From Antedon mediterranea (Eukaryota > Echinodermata > Crinoidea > Comatulida > Antedonidae), in contig NC_092675.1 in the NCBI RefSeq assembly GCF_964355755.1, positions 21,960,912-22,024,911 of the forward strand: a DNA stretch of 64,000 bases. Direction: 5' to 3'. The notes under the pieces were generated by a model. The model worked only from the letters and a program-made list of their open reading frames with translations. It was not told the DNA's origin and did no database searches. Made by a program: the position numbers and the translations under genes. Each line of letters begins with the position of its first letter. Positions within the stretch are counted from its first letter, which is position 1. Positions 15,001 through 25,741 of this stretch are shown here, in pieces.

Positions 15001-18000
15001 TCACCTGTATGCAGAAACAGATTCACAGCTCAGCTACCGATTCCATGTTCAAATCCTCTCAGAAGCCAGGACTTTTCTCATGACAAAAAACAACTCCACT
15101 TCAAAAGACGTGTACAAAAACTTTGTTTGTGTAGTGAGTGCATCTTGTGAATTTGATTGTTTTGGGAACAGAATTGCCACCTTTGAGAAGGAAGTGAATG
15201 AACTCACTTATGGCTATCATTAAAAATCAGAATACAGTAATACATAAATGTTTTTGACAAAATACAGTTTTGCAGTCTATTCAATATTTCAAAAAATATT
15301 TTGTTTCTGTATCCCCCACCCGTATCTACCATTTGAAGTATAGTGATTCTGCTATGTGATTTTACCTTACAATGAATAATTGATGATGTCTGTTGTGACT
15401 TGTTTTTCCAGCATACACACAGAACTAACTTAACCATAGCACTTAAATTAAGCTGTCATCAACTGCCACATTACTTGTTACTTTTAAGAATATTTGGGAA
15501 GGAAAATGTGATGAAGGATGCTAGTAAGATAACAGCATGCGAGCTAATGATGTCAGTGACTTTTAAACTGTTTGTGACTTGTCAATCTATTGCATTTCTG
15601 TTTAATCAACAGAATCAGAAGCATTGACATTTGTGGTACCTGTTTATGCTTGACTGAATTTATGTTTTCTTCCAGAAACTAAAAAAGCCTGGTTTTAAAC
15701 CAAATCTAAAATTAACCATGTCTGTGCTTAAAAACAGAACAAATTAGATGGTAGTACCATAAATCTCCAAATATATTGACGCCACCAGTATATTGGCTTG
15801 AAATGTCTGTTCACTGAAAGTCTAGTTTTTGTCGAATACAATTGCAATAGATGAGTTTAGAACCTTTAAGACATTGTGTTAGTTTTCAAATTCAAAATGT
15901 AGTATTGTCACTAAAAGAATAATTAGTCGACAAAATTTGAAGACCAACGATACAGTAGAAATTTCTATCAAAGGTTGAATTATAGGACCTAACAAAGAAT
16001 AAGAGTGTATTTCTCCTGACTAGACATTCCCAAGTTTCATCTGGTTTAGTCCAGGGGTTACGGTCAAACTCAATTGTACAAGACATGTGGTCTTATAACT
16101 GACTCAGTATGTTCATTGCGCATATCCTGATTGGTCATTTTAAATATAGAATTACTTTGCTGTTTTAAAAGGAGGTTACGAGGACCAAACTGAATTGTAA
16201 CGATGACTTGTAAGACCCTAAAAATCCTATTGTTTTAATATGTTAACCTTCCATCCAGCACTTAGCTAAGTCAATGATATGTTGTATGTTAGTTTAATGT
16301 TAGGCCTGAAATCGTGGCCTAGATTTCCTTCACCTCAGCAGAAGTGAAGCTTATAGCCTCCTGCTTGGCCTAGATATGCTCTGTCACACATGTGTGTCTT
16401 GTGTGCGAGGCTTGGCAAGGATGTGTTTTCGTTCTACGCTTTATCTTTGTAAACTGCGAGCTGTGATTTGCCAGTCAATAAAGACTTCCTGTTTGCTGGA
16501 TAGGTCAGCCATGTCACGTCGGAAATACCCAAAGCATCATGCAGGGAATCATGGGAAATTAAAACCACCTGAAAATAAAAATGTTGACAGTTTCTGATAA
16601 AAACACCATAATATTTTCCATGACATATTTTTTAAACTTTTTGAACATTTTTTTAAACTTAAAGCAGAAAAATGTGTAAATTATATGGCTTTTTAAAATG
16701 AATATATATTATATATTACATTATTAATTAATTTGTTTTTACATCCTCTTCCCCCAAATAATAATGTTTGTTATATTATCTTTTTCTTGTGCTTTTCAAA
16801 CACTGTAAGTAAGGATATGCAACTGTTGTTAAGTGGCATGTGTTTTACTAGCTGTTGTTAGTTGTGGCATGTGTTTTACTAGCTGTTGTTAGGTGTGGCA
16901 TGTTTATACTGTCTTAAGTTTTGCTGTATGCATGTTATTATTAATTATAAACATATGATTGGTTTATAAAATGTGCTTAGTGAAATATATAAGGTTTTTT
17001 AATGTTTTAAAGGTTTCATTTTAAAATAGGATTACTATAATAGATTATTCTTTATTTATATTATCATATTATAGGATGGTAGTGATGCATTTTCTATTGC
17101 TATGGAAACCGGAAACAAAGATATTGGTGTCTTGCTGTATGCTCATTTGAATTTTAAGTCACCCACATCTGTAAGTAACCTAATTACTGGTAATGCTTTT
17201 GTTTTAATTGATATAATATTAATCACAATTATGTAAAATGTGTTATAAAAACAGAAATCTTGAGTTTGTAGTTTAGTTGTTACATTTTAAAATGCTTTGT
17301 TCTTTTCAGAATAAACTTAAGAAAAGATCAACAAGGTAAGCATAGTTAATTGTTAGAGATGTAGTTTTTACTACAAATTGATGATGACGGCAGCCATAAT
17401 ACTGGGACTGTTTCGACTACAAAAACTGAGTTCCCAATGACAATGTTTCCTTAATAGGTGTCCCTTGAATAGCACTGCCCACTAAGACGAATTCTACTGT
17501 AAAAGTCTTATAATAAAACATGCTGCTGCATATATAACATGATTGTGAAAAAGACACCACTGCACTGTGACAATGTTGATAATCTTATTTGCACTAGACT
17601 AATTGAATTGATTACATCACTTTTGTAATTAAGTTAAAAATAATATTAAATATCTAAATAGTAACTGAACTGACTCTGAAACACCATTTATGGACTTATT
17701 ACCATTATGATATTATAAAGCAAAATTCTATGAGTAACCTATTATTCAATTCAATTCAAATTTATTCACAATAAAACACATCAAAATGAAGATTCACACG
17801 AATCAAAAGATTAAAATGGTTTTAACAAGTTAAATAAAGTGTCAAAATCATTGTGAAAAAGGGCAGACTTAACGCTATCACAGATATCATGATTGACACA
17901 ATCCACAGATTATACCGGCATGAATAAAAAATTACCCAAAATTTGTGGTTAGGCCTATACTTATACATGGGTTATAATAATGCCAGTACAATATTTTTTG

Positions 18001-20286
18001 TTCATTGATTTGTGTTTTCTTTGTATTCTAATGCATGTTTTATATATTTCACATGAATTCACATTCACTGAAACACAATAATGTTTGTTGTTCTTTGCTT
18101 TTTCTGTTTTATTGTTCTACAGATTTTTATAATATATTTTTGACAATAAAATGTTGAATCTTCTTCTGTTTGTATTCACTGAAACACAATGTTGTTCTTT
18201 GCTGACATATCTTTCTGTTTTATTGTTTAATTGTTCTATAGATTTTCATAATATATTTTTGACAATAAATTTTTCATTCTTCTTCTTTTTACTTCTCCCT
18301 TCTACAAAGGACTGACTCTGAGTAGCGACAGGTTGGTAGTAGCACGCCCTCTATTGATGATTACCCTTTAATACTGCGCTTTCTATCCCTAACCTTATTG
18401 CATGTGTTATATATACAGTATTGTATTATCCATATTTATTTATTGGGCAGTCAAGCATAATAAATGATTAATTACCATTAATTTGAATATATTAACACCT
18501 GTTGTCTCATACAAATTATACCTCTTATTGGTTATTTATTGGCAGTCCAAGCATAATACATGTTTAATTACCATTAATTTGATTATTTTAACACCTGTTA
18601 TTATTCATCTTATTGGTTTTTGTTGACAGAAAATATTGATAATGTATAATGCTTTATTTAAAAATGACACCTGGTTTTAAGTGTGTATGCTAATTTTACA
18701 CATTAATAACAATATTTATAAAAGTAAGATAACAAAATTGTTAAAAGGAACATTTTAAAGTTTCTACCGTTTATTACACATAGTGTAGTATTTAAAAGCC
18801 TTAATTTATTATAATGAAAATATTTAAATATTTGCATATATTATAATCCGACATTACTTATGCTTATATTAATATCATTTTGACTAATGTAATGCTATTG
18901 TTACAGATTTAACATCATGATTTGAATAATATAGAATTCCCTATTTTTTTATTATACAAAAACTTAACATAACTAAAGTTATTAATTTTCATTGTATACA
19001 GTATTACTGTACAGAAACTGAAACCATGATGGGGCAGGGAAGACTCATACGCATCTCTCAATCATTTATGACAGCACCTAAAAATGTCCTTAAATGTATC
19101 TTTAATGAATTATATTATATATATATATTGTTATGTAGTTTTTCTATAACCGTAAATCTTTATTTGTGCATGCTAATTTATCTTCAGCTTTGTTAACTTT
19201 TCAATACCTGACATAATTAACAAAATCAAATAGAAGAAAGTATTTACTTTTAAAAAAGTCAGAGGGGTGGTGTATCTGCTCAATCATGCTTGAATTGTCC
19301 AGATGGGAACATCAGAGGCATTTGCTAACCTTGGGACTCTCCTTTTTGTTTTTGGAAGTCCTTGTTGAAACAAAATTAACAAAATATATTATGTAGCATG
19401 ACTTTATCAAAATAAATTACCCTTGGCCATAAAATGGTGTGGTTGCCTTGTTTTAATATTTAAAAGGACGTTTTTTTCCTTCTAAAACCATCCGTATAAA
19501 GTTATAAACAACTTAATATCATAAAGCACATTTTTATGTTATATGTCTGTTACCAATCATAGAACACTTCTGTTTCAACTCCCTCGACCACCCTGTACAT
19601 ATATAATGCAGTCTGTTTCTGTAAAGTATCTATATTTATAAATTACTCCCATTCCTCTATTTTGTTCATATTGTCGCTTATGTTTTTTAAGAGTAAATCA
19701 GTATTTGTGTGCTTTTTATCATTGAACACTTTTGTCATTGTGTTTTCATTATTGCTATGTTGTCAGCTTCATTGTGTGTTTCTTTGTGTCTTTCTCTTTT
19801 TCATGTAGTCCTCAACGTCATCATTATCATGCTAGCCCTGAACGTGCTGTCACTGCTAGCTGTAGCCTAACAGCACTTGATCAGCTTCACAATCTAGCAT
19901 CATCATCAATTAAAGTAACACCACCCTCAAAACTTCCTGTTTCTACTAGCTACAGAAGCCGATCACAAAGCCCAAACAGCCGCAAACCACTTATCAAACC
20001 TCTTGTTACGAAGACCTCCGAACCGAAACTGAAGAAACGAACAACATCTGCAATGCGTAGTCCATCTTCGCCCTCTTCGCAACCAAAATTCACTACGAGA
20101 ACTTCTCTTCTGACAAGCTATATCAACAGAGCAGCATTCTCATCATCTTCGGAGAGAACTACTAGAGGACCACAAAACACGCGTATTATTAAAGAATCTA
20201 ATAAGGAGGCGAAGAATAGTAACTTACAACGTTTTAAAACAACAAAGATAATATACCAAAAGACAAATGGTAATAATGTTAACTAA
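3028..20286 (+). CDS. KANK: KN motif and ankyrin repeat domain-containing protein (KANK), 13 coding exons
   Basis: Modelled coding exons: 3028-3127, 4785-7178, 7347-7463, 8701-8800, 8999-9247, 9548-9635, 9983-10132, 10526-10738, 13206-13304, 14718-14819, 17075-17170, 17310-17335 and 19809-20286. All junctions are GT/AG with matching phases, giving about 1403 aa. The ATG follows an in-frame TGA two codons upstream. Domains in order: KN motif at about residues 65-110 (core [14 protein letters not shown]), coiled coil at about 316-368, a long Ser/Thr-rich linker with repeated xTNT/VNTD-like motifs, a helical segment with REWFR (about 1017-1066), ankyrin repeats (about 1067-1236) and a basic Ser-rich tail. 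In the known family the KN motif binds talin and the protein links focal adhesions with cortical microtubule-stabilising complexes. Exon 3 has a second same-phase donor after 7607, which would add 48 codons. Vertebrate paralogues KANK1-4 cannot be distinguished here. Confidence 0.92.
4785..7178 (+). other. KANK: KANK exon 2: KN motif, coiled coil and repeat-rich linker
   Basis: This 2.4-kb exon opens in phase 1 and completes an Asp codon begun at 3127. An Asn-rich stretch precedes the CxCCPYGY..LDLDF-type KN motif, followed by a basic patch. At about 5630-5790 lies a KANK-type coiled coil with [18 protein letters not shown] and [15 protein letters not shown]. From about 6100 to 6700 the linker repeats short TNT/VNTD/STST motifs about every 20-30 residues. 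The exon ends at a GT after 7178 in phase 1. Confidence 0.9.
9745..9858. repeat. Retroelement 3'-tail-like fragment in KANK intron
   Basis: The stretch contains CAAAGCGCTTTGTAAAAAGC followed by ACTTAATAAATAAA. This matches the general style of 3' ends of dispersed non-LTR/SINE families (AGCGCT...TATATAAAT tails). A related style of tail occurs at 61230-61280. Confidence 0.4.
11690..11870 (+). mobile_element. Degenerate tRNA-derived SINE-like copy
   Basis: It shares with 55610-55740 the order GTAG-(C/G)-T-GGT.., TTTCAATCCCAA, GTCCA and CTCCACTCCCTAAG. The 55.6-kb copy has a recognisable pol III A box and a B-box-like motif. This copy is degraded. Confidence 0.45.
12860..13045. repeat. Dispersed repeat fragment (GTTCTTTAAAGTGCACATGAGC family)
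   Basis: The segment shares the motif GTTCTTTAA..TGCACATGAG with a second copy at about 52500-52735. Both lie in introns. The superfamily is not recognised. Confidence 0.45.
16820..16905. repeat. Minisatellite, about 38 bp x 2.3
   Basis: The unit containing GGCATGTGTTTTACTAGCTG repeats twice, with a partial third copy. Confidence 0.7.
17446..17502 (-). repeat. Fragment of TACAGTAGAA-ended dispersed repeat
   Basis: The reverse complement begins TACAGTAGAATTCGTCTTAG and contains GGGACACCTATTAAGG. This matches one end of the repeat at 49943-50172 and the flank of the 82-bp satellite. Confidence 0.5.
17742..17800 (-). mobile_element. Possible non-LTR 3' tail (TTGAA repeats), antisense
   Basis: ATTCAATTCAATTCAAA read on the minus strand gives TTGAATTGAATTGAAT. 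The same short 3' repeat ends the reverse transcriptase fragment at 26748. Confidence 0.4.
18055..18288. repeat. Tandem duplication, about 112 bp x 2
   Basis: Two diverged copies contain ATTCACTGAAACACAAT, TTCTTTGCT, TGTTTTATTGTT and ATATATTTTTGACAATAAA in the same order. Confidence 0.75.
18310..18325 (+). other. KANK: Possible alternative KANK terminal exon (short)
   Basis: After a long pyrimidine tract and CAAAG acceptor, the phase-2 junction from 17335 can splice to 18310. That completes an Arg codon, adds TDSE and stops at TAG (18323-18325). It would replace the 159-residue Ser/basic tail encoded at 19809-20286. Only the splice signals and phase support this; transcript data would decide. 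Confidence 0.3.
18432..18622. repeat. Tandem duplication, about 97 bp x 2
   Basis: Two copies share TTATTTATTGG-CAGTC-AAGCATAATA, TTAATTACCATTAATTTGA and AACACCTGTT. Confidence 0.75.
19809..20286 (+). other. KANK: KANK terminal exon, Ser-rich basic tail
   Basis: The acceptor is TTTTTCATGTAG and the entry phase is 2, completing a Ser codon. About 159 residues follow, rich in Ser, Thr, Arg and Lys ([26 protein letters not shown]), ending at TAA 20284-20286. This tail is longer than the few dozen residues that usually follow the ankyrin domain in vertebrate KANKs. It looks disordered and may carry phosphorylation sites. Candidate polyadenylation signals AATAAA lie at 21062 and 21748. Confidence 0.8.
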
Positions 20287-22339
20287 TGCAGTTGACTATC
20301 ATCTTTATGTGTCCTACACTAAGAAATTAAAATGGAGTTGATAATGAAGGTGTTTTGTAACAAGACATTACACCCAAATACAAGTGATAATTTTTCTACC
20401 AAAACCATTTTAAATTCTGTGTTATAAATATTTGACTTATTTCATAATGGAAACTGAGTTTTAGTAAGTGATATTGCTTATCAGTTTATTAAGATATTGC
20501 ATATCAATTATTTGATACAGTTATAATATTATTCATGATTTATATAGTGCCTTTTGAAAAGATCAATCATTTTGAGTATGGTAGTTAAATACATATCTTC
20601 CAATTTGGTTTCACAAACATTATGTTGCCAGATAAATACTGTAGTTAATTTTTTAAGATGACAAAGGTATATTGAAACTTAAAAAATAGATAATACAATT
20701 TTTTTAATTTACTAATACAAATCTCTTCTGTATATAAAATACATCAAAATGTAATTTTATTGTATACTAATTTTGCTGTGTTGTGCAATATAGTGTTAAT
20801 ACAGTAGTATATCTTAAGATAACCAATTAATTAATTTAGCATTTAATTTTATCATTTATTTAATTTGGAACTGGATTTTGTTCCCACCAATATTGTATTT
20901 AATAGGTTTTAAAAATTGTATCATGTATTATATGTAAATGTCTGTTGTATATTTGCACATTTTGTGATGTTTTAACATGTTTTTTTCATTTCATTATAAA
21001 TATGTGTCCTATTATAGTCCCATGGGTCTTTAAATTAAGGGATTATAATTGGTTGACAATGAATAAATTAAAAGCATTTAGTGCATAGAATATCAGGAGA
21101 TAAACCTAAAACAGTTCACACTAGGGCTATAATTGAATCGAGCATGGTGTCTGAATCTAGCATAGAGTTATTATAAATACATCGTCAACTAGGTGACAGC
21201 TAAGTAATGCAAACAGGGTAGGACTACTAAAAATGGTCACCGTTCAACGTATCTGATTGGCTGACGTAATACAGCTATATCCAATGGTTTGTCTATGGTG
21301 TGATACTGGGCTAGACATATTAAACAATAGACAATCTTAAATAACTGCAACTGAACTTAACATTAATTTACATACCATTTGTAATTCGGCACTAGAAATA
21401 TTATTCATGCAATATATGGCATAGCATACTAAAAATAAATTCATTATAAGTTATTCTCATATAATCAATAATTATAATATATTTTAATTGGTAATATAAG
21501 ATAAAGTAATTAACTTTATTTGTGACAATCATGTATTTGACTATGAAGTACAATTTTAGACTGTGATCAAAGTATAAACAAGCTGCAAAAGATATATACC
21601 TAATTGAATGGGAACATGTGTATTTTAAAAGTAATACAGTATAATTAAAATCAACTATTATAAATTCAATTGTATTTAATAGGCCTACCTACAGTATAAC
21701 CATACAAATGTATTCATTTTAAACAATCTGTATTTAGTTTATGTATTAATAAATATTTTGTATTCAAAATACTACAAAGTTTGCCATTGTTTGATTGGAT
21801 CTAATTGGAAGAAACCTGTCAACCATTCCATTTTGGATACTTCCTGTTGCTGACTACAAATTGATAAAATACTAGAAAATTACCTAATTTTATTCTAGAT
21901 TGGATCATTGGAATATCAAACCACTCCATCCAATTGTTCCATTTTTTTCCTACTTCTAACTTGTACTGCCTACGAAATCAACTAAATATTTAAAATACTA
22001 GAAAGTTATAGCCAGTTTTATTCTAGATTGGATCATGAAATGTCAACCTTTCCATCCTGCCTACAAATTGAAAAGCGTTGCTACTGGTATTTTAGAAAGT
22101 TTTGGTTTTTTTTCATTTATTTCTATTTATTAGTTTTTATAAACCATAATTTAAATACTCTGATATTATCTCCAAACAAAATTGATGAATCGGTAAAAAA
22201 AGGCTAGTTGTAGGCGTAAGGCTGTGTTTCTCAGCAGGCAAAAGTTAATACAAGTAAAAATGAATTGATAAAGTTCCTGTGGAAAGGTTTTAATTAATAT
22301 CTCATTCAAATCAGATAATTATGAAATAAATGTGATAAT
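20287..22339. other. KANK 3' UTR and intergenic AT-rich DNA
   Basis: No coding signal is visible. AATAAA hexamers at 21062-21067 and 21748-21753 are candidate polyadenylation signals. From about 21785 to 22110 there are degenerate tandem copies of a unit of about 120-130 bp containing TTTTATTCTAGATTGGATCA and ATACTAGAAA. Confidence 0.5.
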
Positions 22340-22640
22340 GTAAGATGTATTGTCCCCCAGAAAAACTAATTATTGAATTTTTTTTTTCAATATGCTATTC
22401 ACATAATAGATTATATCGGAAAAAATGTATTTACCTGAAAAAACTGTAGTTTAAAGCAAAAAAATAGTCAAATTGGCTATTAGCCAATGGATTTTTGGTT
22501 GAATTTAACCATTTATTTTGTCATTTTATAAGAGAAAACATTATTTTTTATTTTTTTTTTCTGTGGAAGTTATTAAAATTACAAAATAACCTATTCAAAG
22601 TCTTCATGTTTTCATGGCTGCAAAAACATTGCCTAAAGTG
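22340..22640. mobile_element. Partial copy of the TIR element at 26972-27325
   Basis: It shares with 26972-27325 the order TGTATTGTCCCC, GAAAAAACTGTA-TTTAAAGCAAAA, GTCAAATTG, AGCCAATG and ACCTATTCAAAGTC. The right terminal inverted repeat appears to be missing here. Confidence 0.6.
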
Positions 22641-22783
22641 AGAGTTCCAAAAGATGAATGAAATGAAGGGAACTAAAGTTTAACAAAAGTGAGTATACCG
22701 TATATTCAGAGCGTCATTCTGACGACTGGAGCATTCTCTACTTCTCTACGGAGCGCCATTTATGCCTTCATTAACTTCAATAT

Positions 22784-22960
22784 TTATTTATTCTTTCTTT
22801 TGACTGGATTGCATTTTCAGTAACGCAGTACTGCTTTCCAAAATGGTCCAGTTATAAGTTTAAAAGTAAATAAAAATTATAACATAAATACACAGTAGGC
22901 CTAATTTAAAAGATATATACAGAACAGTTAAAAACAAATAAAATATAAAAAATAAAATAT
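22784..22960 (-). mobile_element. Dispersed repeat, likely LINE 3' end, antisense
   Basis: It shares TATTTATTTATTCTTTCTTT, TACTG-TTTCCAAA-TGGT-CAGT and the downstream A-rich stretch with 34451-34655. Read on the minus strand the TTTATTTATT becomes an A-rich 3' tail. Confidence 0.5.
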
Positions 22961-23007
22961 AAAAAATGTAAGATCACTTGGATGAATAGAAATAGTACTA
23001 CGTTAAC

Positions 23008-23094
23008 TGCTCAAGTGGACCCAATTTAGCACCAGGGTAGCACAGTGATATAAAATAGAAATAAAAGTCACTACTTTTAATATCGTTTCGTATA
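23008..23094. repeat. Single monomer of the 95-bp array family
   Basis: It contains GCTCAAGTGGACCCAATTT, CACAGTGATATAAAATAG and TTTTAATATCGTTTCGTAT, in the same orientation as the array at 24592-24869. Confidence 0.75.
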
Positions 23095-23478
23095 TACCCA
23101 TATCAAAAACTGACAAACAGAAACATCTTGGCATTGTTTGTTTCATTTATTTATTTTCCACACATTGAACAAAACGAACAGATATATGAACTATAAGAAA
23201 AGAAAAAAGAAGACAATGTGTGTGAAAGGAGATCAAAATAAGTACAAATTACTTTAAGCATTGACCACCTAAACAGTTGTCGACATGACAAGGAAACTAA
23301 TAACTCTTAAATATTGACGACAAAGTAATTATGCCAAAAAAGTTAAAACTAACTAATACATGGTTATTTACTGTAAAATCAACAAAACAGATTTCAAAAA
23401 AGATAAATTAGGAAATGTAGTTGTTAATTAGTGATTGCTTATAAGTAATTTTAAAACTGGCTACGGACATCTTAGATT

Positions 23479-23928
23479 TTAGCTGAATTGGTAGTTGTTC
23501 CCATAATTTGGGGCCAAGGTATGGTATAGTATAGAGTTACTGGTAATTAGTGAGGGACGAAATTTTGGGTGAAAATTAGATGATGAAAAACGAGTTGGAT
23601 AATTGTGATAGGTGGATGGTTTGCTAAAGATTGAAGTGATTTGGGTTGGAAGAGAGTTTTGTGATAATCGAAACATAAAAATAGCAGTTTGTAATTTATT
23701 GATGTCAAAAATATTTAGAACCTTCAGGTTATAAAATAAGGGCTTAGAATGAGAGTTGAAATCAGCCCCTGAACAGATTCGAATTACTCTTTTTTTAAAT
23801 TTAAATAAACCATCAATATGAGTGGTTTCACATTCACATTGATTCAAATTTATCTTTTTCTTTTCATGTAAATAAACTTCGTTCCAAACTGGGCTTGTCC
23901 ATCTCCATCTTATCGCGTGCTCAGTCAT
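23479..23928 (-). pseudogene. Non-LTR retrotransposon reverse transcriptase, C-terminal fragment
   Basis: The minus-strand ORF contains FKKRVIRICSGADFNSHS, LKVLNIFDINKLQ and YHNYPTRFSS. These match the order seen in the region after the catalytic RT core of CR1/L2/jockey-like LINEs (QKKAIRII..., LN.LK..DI..LQ, H...TR). The usual GPKLW..LP motif is found in a second frame near 23490-23530 (LGPKLWEQLP), so a frameshift breaks the copy. The 5' part and catalytic motifs are absent. On the minus strand the copy runs on toward an A-rich tail near 23140. Confidence 0.75.
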
Positions 23929-23929
23929 T

Positions 23930-24440
23930 TAATTAATAAACACACATCCATACTCCTCTATAACACTATAATCCTCCCACACATTGACTATTGATGTAGT
24001 GTTTGGGGAATCAGATCGAATATTAACTGAATACAGACCATTCGAAATAGAGCACTTTGCATTATCCTTAAAGCTCATCCTCTCACACCACGAACTAACA
24101 TTTACAACACCTTAAATCTTCATACAGTCCAAGATCGCATGCATCTACAACTGGGCTGCTGCCTTGCTCACAGGTCTGCAAATGGTCTTGCTCCGGAATA
24201 CCTTGACGTGCGTCTTGCCAGAATTCCAAATCATCGATTTACCCGAAGTGTCAGTGAGAGGAAATTTGTCGTCCATTTCCCTAACTAAAACTTTTAAGAA
24301 CAGCTTTATCTATAGAGCACCAACATACCTGAATTTGCTACCACCAAACTAAGAAATGCGGTAACAATAAATAATTTCAAGTCTGCTCTAAAAAAATATT
24401 TAATCCCAAAAGAACAAACTCAACGTTTTGTATAGTATTG
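23930..24440 (+). pseudogene. Second non-LTR reverse transcriptase C-terminal fragment, frame-broken
   Basis: Translated pieces in different frames give LYNTIILPHIDY, RNRALCIILKAHPLTPRTN, NTLNLHTVQDRMHLQ, ANGLAPEYL and LKKYL. These are the usual LINE RT tail motifs in order. Frames shift between pieces and stops interrupt them. It lies head-to-head with the minus-strand fragment ending at 23928 and belongs to a different subfamily. Confidence 0.7.
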
Positions 24441-24591
24441 TAGGCTATATTTTTGTATTTAAGTACATATATATTATATATTTTTTTATTTTTTTAACAT
24501 ATTTCATATATTTCCGTTTTTTCATATATGTTTTTGACTGTCTGCATATGCTGTTTAGGGTCACCCTCAGAAAATAAGGTTTAATAAAAAA

Positions 24592-24869
24592 ATAAAATAG
24601 AAATAAAGTCACTAAATTTTAATATCTTTTCGTATGTTAATACAATGTGCTCAAGTGGACCCAATTTGGCCCCAGTGGAGCACAGTGATATAAAATAGAA
24701 ATAAAGTCACTAAATTTTAATATCTTTTCGTATAAAACACTGTGCTCAAGTGGACACAATTTGGTACCAGGGGAGCAGTGATATAAAATAGAAATAAAGT
24801 CACTCAAGTTTCAATCTTTTCGTATGTTAATACACTGTGCTCAAGTGGACCCAATTTGGCGCCAGTGGA
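24592..24869 (+). repeat. Direct array of a 95-bp repeat, 3 copies
   Basis: TCAAGTGGAC recurs at 24651, 24746 and 24841, a period of 95. Each unit also contains AATAAAGTCACT and AATCTTTTCGTAT or a close variant. The same unit is found inverted at 28792-29036. Confidence 0.85.
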
Positions 24870-24959
24870 TTTTTTTTTAAATGGAAAATAATGAATATTG
24901 TTTTTCTTTTATTTTGAAAGAGAGATATTTTGAGGATTGTAAATGTCAAGTGGAACTTT

Positions 24960-25740
24960 TTTTAAATAAAAAACAAAGTTGCATGGCATTATTTTCCATT
25001 AAATAGACTGCCATAAAACCTCGAAAAGAAGCCCATGTGCTCCTTCATTTTTAGTACTCTTGGGTGGGCTTCTTTTCCACATGGAGTTCTTTTCGAGATT
25101 GCTTTTGCAAACTAAACTAGGGGAACTGCTAACTTGCCGCCCGGAAAATTTTATTTACATGATTTGAAAAATCTTCTTATTGTAAATAATTAACAGCATC
25201 AAAATTTAACAGTGTGGCGTGTTGACCGCGAATGACTAACATACCATCTTTACCATAATACACCTGCATAGACTCATTTGCATAACAACGCACGCACATA
25301 CCAAACTGTTTAAAATAGTGCTACAAGGTACCCGAAAATGACATCTATTATGTTTTTAAACAACATGCATAAGAATCTAGATGCATTGCTAGTGCCTTCT
25401 CAAGATGTGTGGTGGAAAGGGGGACGTACAATTCTATGAACCCCAAACACAGTGGTCGCATACCTTTAACTCTATTCCACCGACCAGCGTGGGAATCGAA
25501 CCCACGACATACGTGTTGTCAACACGACGCTCAGGCGACTGAGTTAACTGATCATTTTGGTTTTATCAATGTTAATAGGATATTTATGATGTAATGATGA
25601 ATTACGTAATACACGTATAAATAGACAATTATCAGCTGTTCAGTCATGTTTCATTTTGTGGTGCAACCGCTCAGTTTTGAGTGGTATCAGCTAGGGTTCG
25701 AACCTCTACAGATATTTTTAGAATAGTGTTTTTTTTAAAA
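24960..25740. mobile_element. Composite repeat unit with foldback and tRNA-like segments (copy 1)
   Basis: It contains an imperfect inverted repeat (TCGAAAAGAAGCCCATGTG at 25021-25039 against 25078-25096) and a segment with GACTAACATACCATCTTTACC and CATTTGCATAACAACGCACG. A minus-strand tRNA-like segment (25490-25550), a TATAAATA motif near 25620 and a + strand tRNA-like segment (25655-25710) follow. Parts recur at 26745-26960, 27330-27510 and 28010-28700. Confidence 0.6.
25380..25550 (-). mobile_element. tRNA-derived SINE-like segment
   Basis: On the minus strand GTTAACTCAGTCGCCTGAG resembles a tRNA D-arm/A box, and GGGTTCGATTCCC (25492-25504) is a perfect T-arm/B box. The anticodon region is an over-long stem and no acceptor stem is seen, so it is a SINE head rather than a working tRNA. 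The body has CACTGTGTTTGGGGTTCA. A second copy lies at 28300-28500. Confidence 0.65.
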
Positions 25741-25741
25741 G

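Larger units (their letters stand above)
9983..17170 (+). other. KANK: KANK ankyrin-repeat exons
   Basis: Five consecutive exons (9983-10132, 10526-10738, 13206-13304, 14718-14819, 17075-17170) are all phase 0 on both sides. The first carries the conserved helical lead-in. The second encodes [10 protein letters not shown] and NKAGYTA ankyrin segments. The last three, of 33, 34 and 32 codons, each encode one ankyrin repeat beginning with Asp-Gly ([27 protein letters not shown]). This one-repeat-per-exon layout allows repeats to be skipped or duplicated without a frameshift. Confidence 0.9.

Noticed and set aside
15025-15065. tRNA-like GTTCAAATCC motif with a nearby GCTCAGCTACC
   Set aside because: An isolated B-box-like motif with no proper A box spacing and no second copy in the window.
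25490-25550. Functional tRNA gene on the minus strand
   Set aside because: The B box is good, but the anticodon arm does not fold as a 5-bp stem with a 7-nt loop and no acceptor stem is visible.
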